From positions 1 through 7,335 of the forward strand of contig CAJCHQ010000211.1 of NCBI GenBank assembly GCA_903970295.1: a stretch of DNA of 7,335 bases. Reading direction: 5' to 3'. Below are positions 6,319-7,335 of the stretch, one piece after another. The translations under genes and the position numbers were made by a program. The notes under the pieces are model-generated. The model did no database searches. It saw only the letters and a program-made list of their open reading frames with translations, and had not been told where the DNA came from. This stretch comes from Bryobacterales bacterium. GTDB taxonomy: Bacteria; Cyanobacteriota; Vampirovibrionia; Obscuribacterales; Obscuribacteraceae. The first letter of the stretch is position 1; every line of letters starts with the position of its first letter.

Positions 6319-7335
6319 ATGAAAGTAACGACTTTGACCGCCGCACAGGAAAAGTGGTGGGAGGCGCAATCTCGGCGGCAACGGGAGAATCTGTGCACCG
6401 CCAGCGCCGACTGCGATCGTGACTTTGTGGAGGGCGAGCTGCTAAAAATCTATGACACACTCAAACTGGATCCTCCTCAAATTATTTGGTGCCAAAGTCC
6501 GAGATCGATGATTCTGATGCCCCCGATAGTCGATCAGCTTGTTCGAGATAAATTGCGCCAGCGTACATTTGCCTGGTTGGCGGCAAGTCTGCATGACCAA
6601 GTCTGGTCAAATGTTTGGGGCGAATTCGAAACGCAGTTGCCAAAACTGAAGAAGTTGGCAACCCAATTTCAATATCGCCAGTCGAACCCGATGTGGTTGC
6701 GTACTGGTGCACCGATCAGTCAGCGTGTTAGAGATATGTTGCTAAAACTTGTCGCCGATTCTGATGCGCAGATTAGAGCGCTGGTCGATGGTGAGCTTTT
6801 GAAGGAACTCTCGAAACGTACCGAAGAGGAAATGATTACGCCAATGCGCCTGGGCGTTCGAGCCCCGCTCCGAGCCGCACTGGAAGAGGAATGTGCGCGA
6901 GGGGTTGTGGCAATCAAGGCTGCTAACGGTGCTTTGATTCGCTCTCAAATTTGCACTCAGCCACTACCCAAGCCGGGTTCAGCTCTTTTAAGCGGCGTCT
7001 CCGGTCGGCGCTTAATCAGACTTCAAGGTCAACTCGATGCTAAACAGTGCTCTCAGTTCTCGGTGTGGGCTGATAGTCGTTTGGCAAGCCAGTTTTTCGA
7101 TGCAATACGTCACTATTGGACGATGCTTAGTCTGGGTTGGCTCAGACGCCTGGTTTTCCTTAATGACTATGTTTTGCCAACACGTTTGCCTCCAGACATA
7201 GACATTCAAATGCAAGCCTGGACAGCGCTTTCGGAGCAACTGTTCGGCATTATCTTTTTTGAAAATGTTGTTTTCGTATCTGAATGCCCAACTGCCTGTC
7301 TGTTAGACGATCGTCGTCGCCTTCATGCTGAAAAC
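6319..7335 (+). CDS. DUF6745-type protein, N-terminal part (cut by window end)
   Basis: A frame open from the ATG at 6319 to the window edge (339 codons, no stop). It starts 16 bases after the stop of the Clp N-domain gene, so the two are probably co-transcribed and perhaps translationally coupled; no good Shine-Dalgarno is seen. The N-terminal part has a helical, Trp-rich look (EKWWEAQSRR at 11-20) followed by LDPPQIIWCQSP (50-61). That segment resembles the 'xxPxxIxWCxSP' start of DUF6745 proteins. At 315-339 the sequence ENVVFVSECPT..LLD..RRLHAEN matches the segment that in this family leads into a conserved 'G.PA..ADG...Y..HGV' stretch, which would lie just past the window. The function of DUF6745 is unknown. 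Residues ~150-190 are rich in Arg, Glu and Leu and probably helical. No signal peptide or membrane segment is visible, so it is probably cytoplasmic. Family assignment is from memory of the motif. Confidence 0.78.
   Translation, partial: MKVTTLTAAQEKWWEAQSRRQRENLCTASADCDRDFVEGELLKIYDTLKLDPPQIIWCQSPRSMILMPPIVDQLVRDKLRQRTFAWLAASLHDQVWSNVWGEFETQLPKLKKLATQFQYRQSNPMWLRTGAPISQRVRDMLLKLVADSDAQIRALVDGELLKELSKRTEEEMITPMRLGVRAPLRAALEEECARGVVAIKAANGALIRSQICTQPLPKPGSALLSGVSGRRLIRLQGQLDAKQCSQFSVWADSRLASQFFDAIRHYWTMLSLGWLRRLVFLNDYVLPTRLPPDIDIQMQAWTALSEQLFGIIFFENVVFVSECPTACLLDDRRRLHAEN

Overview
The window carries six genes, all on the + strand and tightly packed. The first and last are cut by the window edges. 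No gap between genes exceeds about 141 bases, and I see no tRNA, rRNA, CRISPR array, insertion sequence or attachment site. By eye, base composition is near 50% GC and even throughout. The organism is probably a non-photosynthetic relative of Cyanobacteria (Vampirovibrionia/Melainabacteria, Obscuribacterales-like). This is an inference from remembered family distributions: the exported protein with 'GNYP..T.LEQ.FLG' repeats, the DUF6745 protein, and the habit of Ala/Pro/Ser/Thr-rich disordered linkers. No rRNA or other marker confirms it.

Region 1 (1-2063) is a ribonucleotide reductase operon. It holds the C-terminal third of the class Ia large subunit (nrdA), including its catalytic Tyr-Tyr pair and C-terminal redox cysteines. 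The complete small subunit (nrdB) follows after a 22-base gap, with all diiron ligands and the radical tyrosine. Both subunits have unusual low-complexity segments: the NrdA tail and a roughly 80-residue N-terminal extension on NrdB.

Region 2 (2064-4736) encodes two exported proteins. The first (2187-3413) has a signal peptide, three copies of a lineage-type repeat and a Gly/Met-rich tract. The second (3555-4736) is a secreted alpha/beta hydrolase of the esterase/BD-FAE type. A variable-looking 15-base tandem repeat encodes part of the linker between its signal peptide and its catalytic domain. The gaps (2064-2186 and 3414-3554) hold only weak promoter-like and dyad sequences.

Region 3 (4737-7335) pairs a protein made entirely of Clp N-terminal domains with a DUF6745 protein starting 16 bases after it. 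The Clp protein has three double domains, hence six repeats, and no AAA+ ATPase. The gap before it (4737-4841) contains two adjacent small dyads. ClpC N-domains are known to bind phosphoarginine and adaptors, and the key glutamate is kept in five of six repeats. A stand-alone, multivalent binding or adaptor protein is therefore a reasonable hypothesis, and this is the most interesting locus in the window. The DUF6745 partner has no known function.
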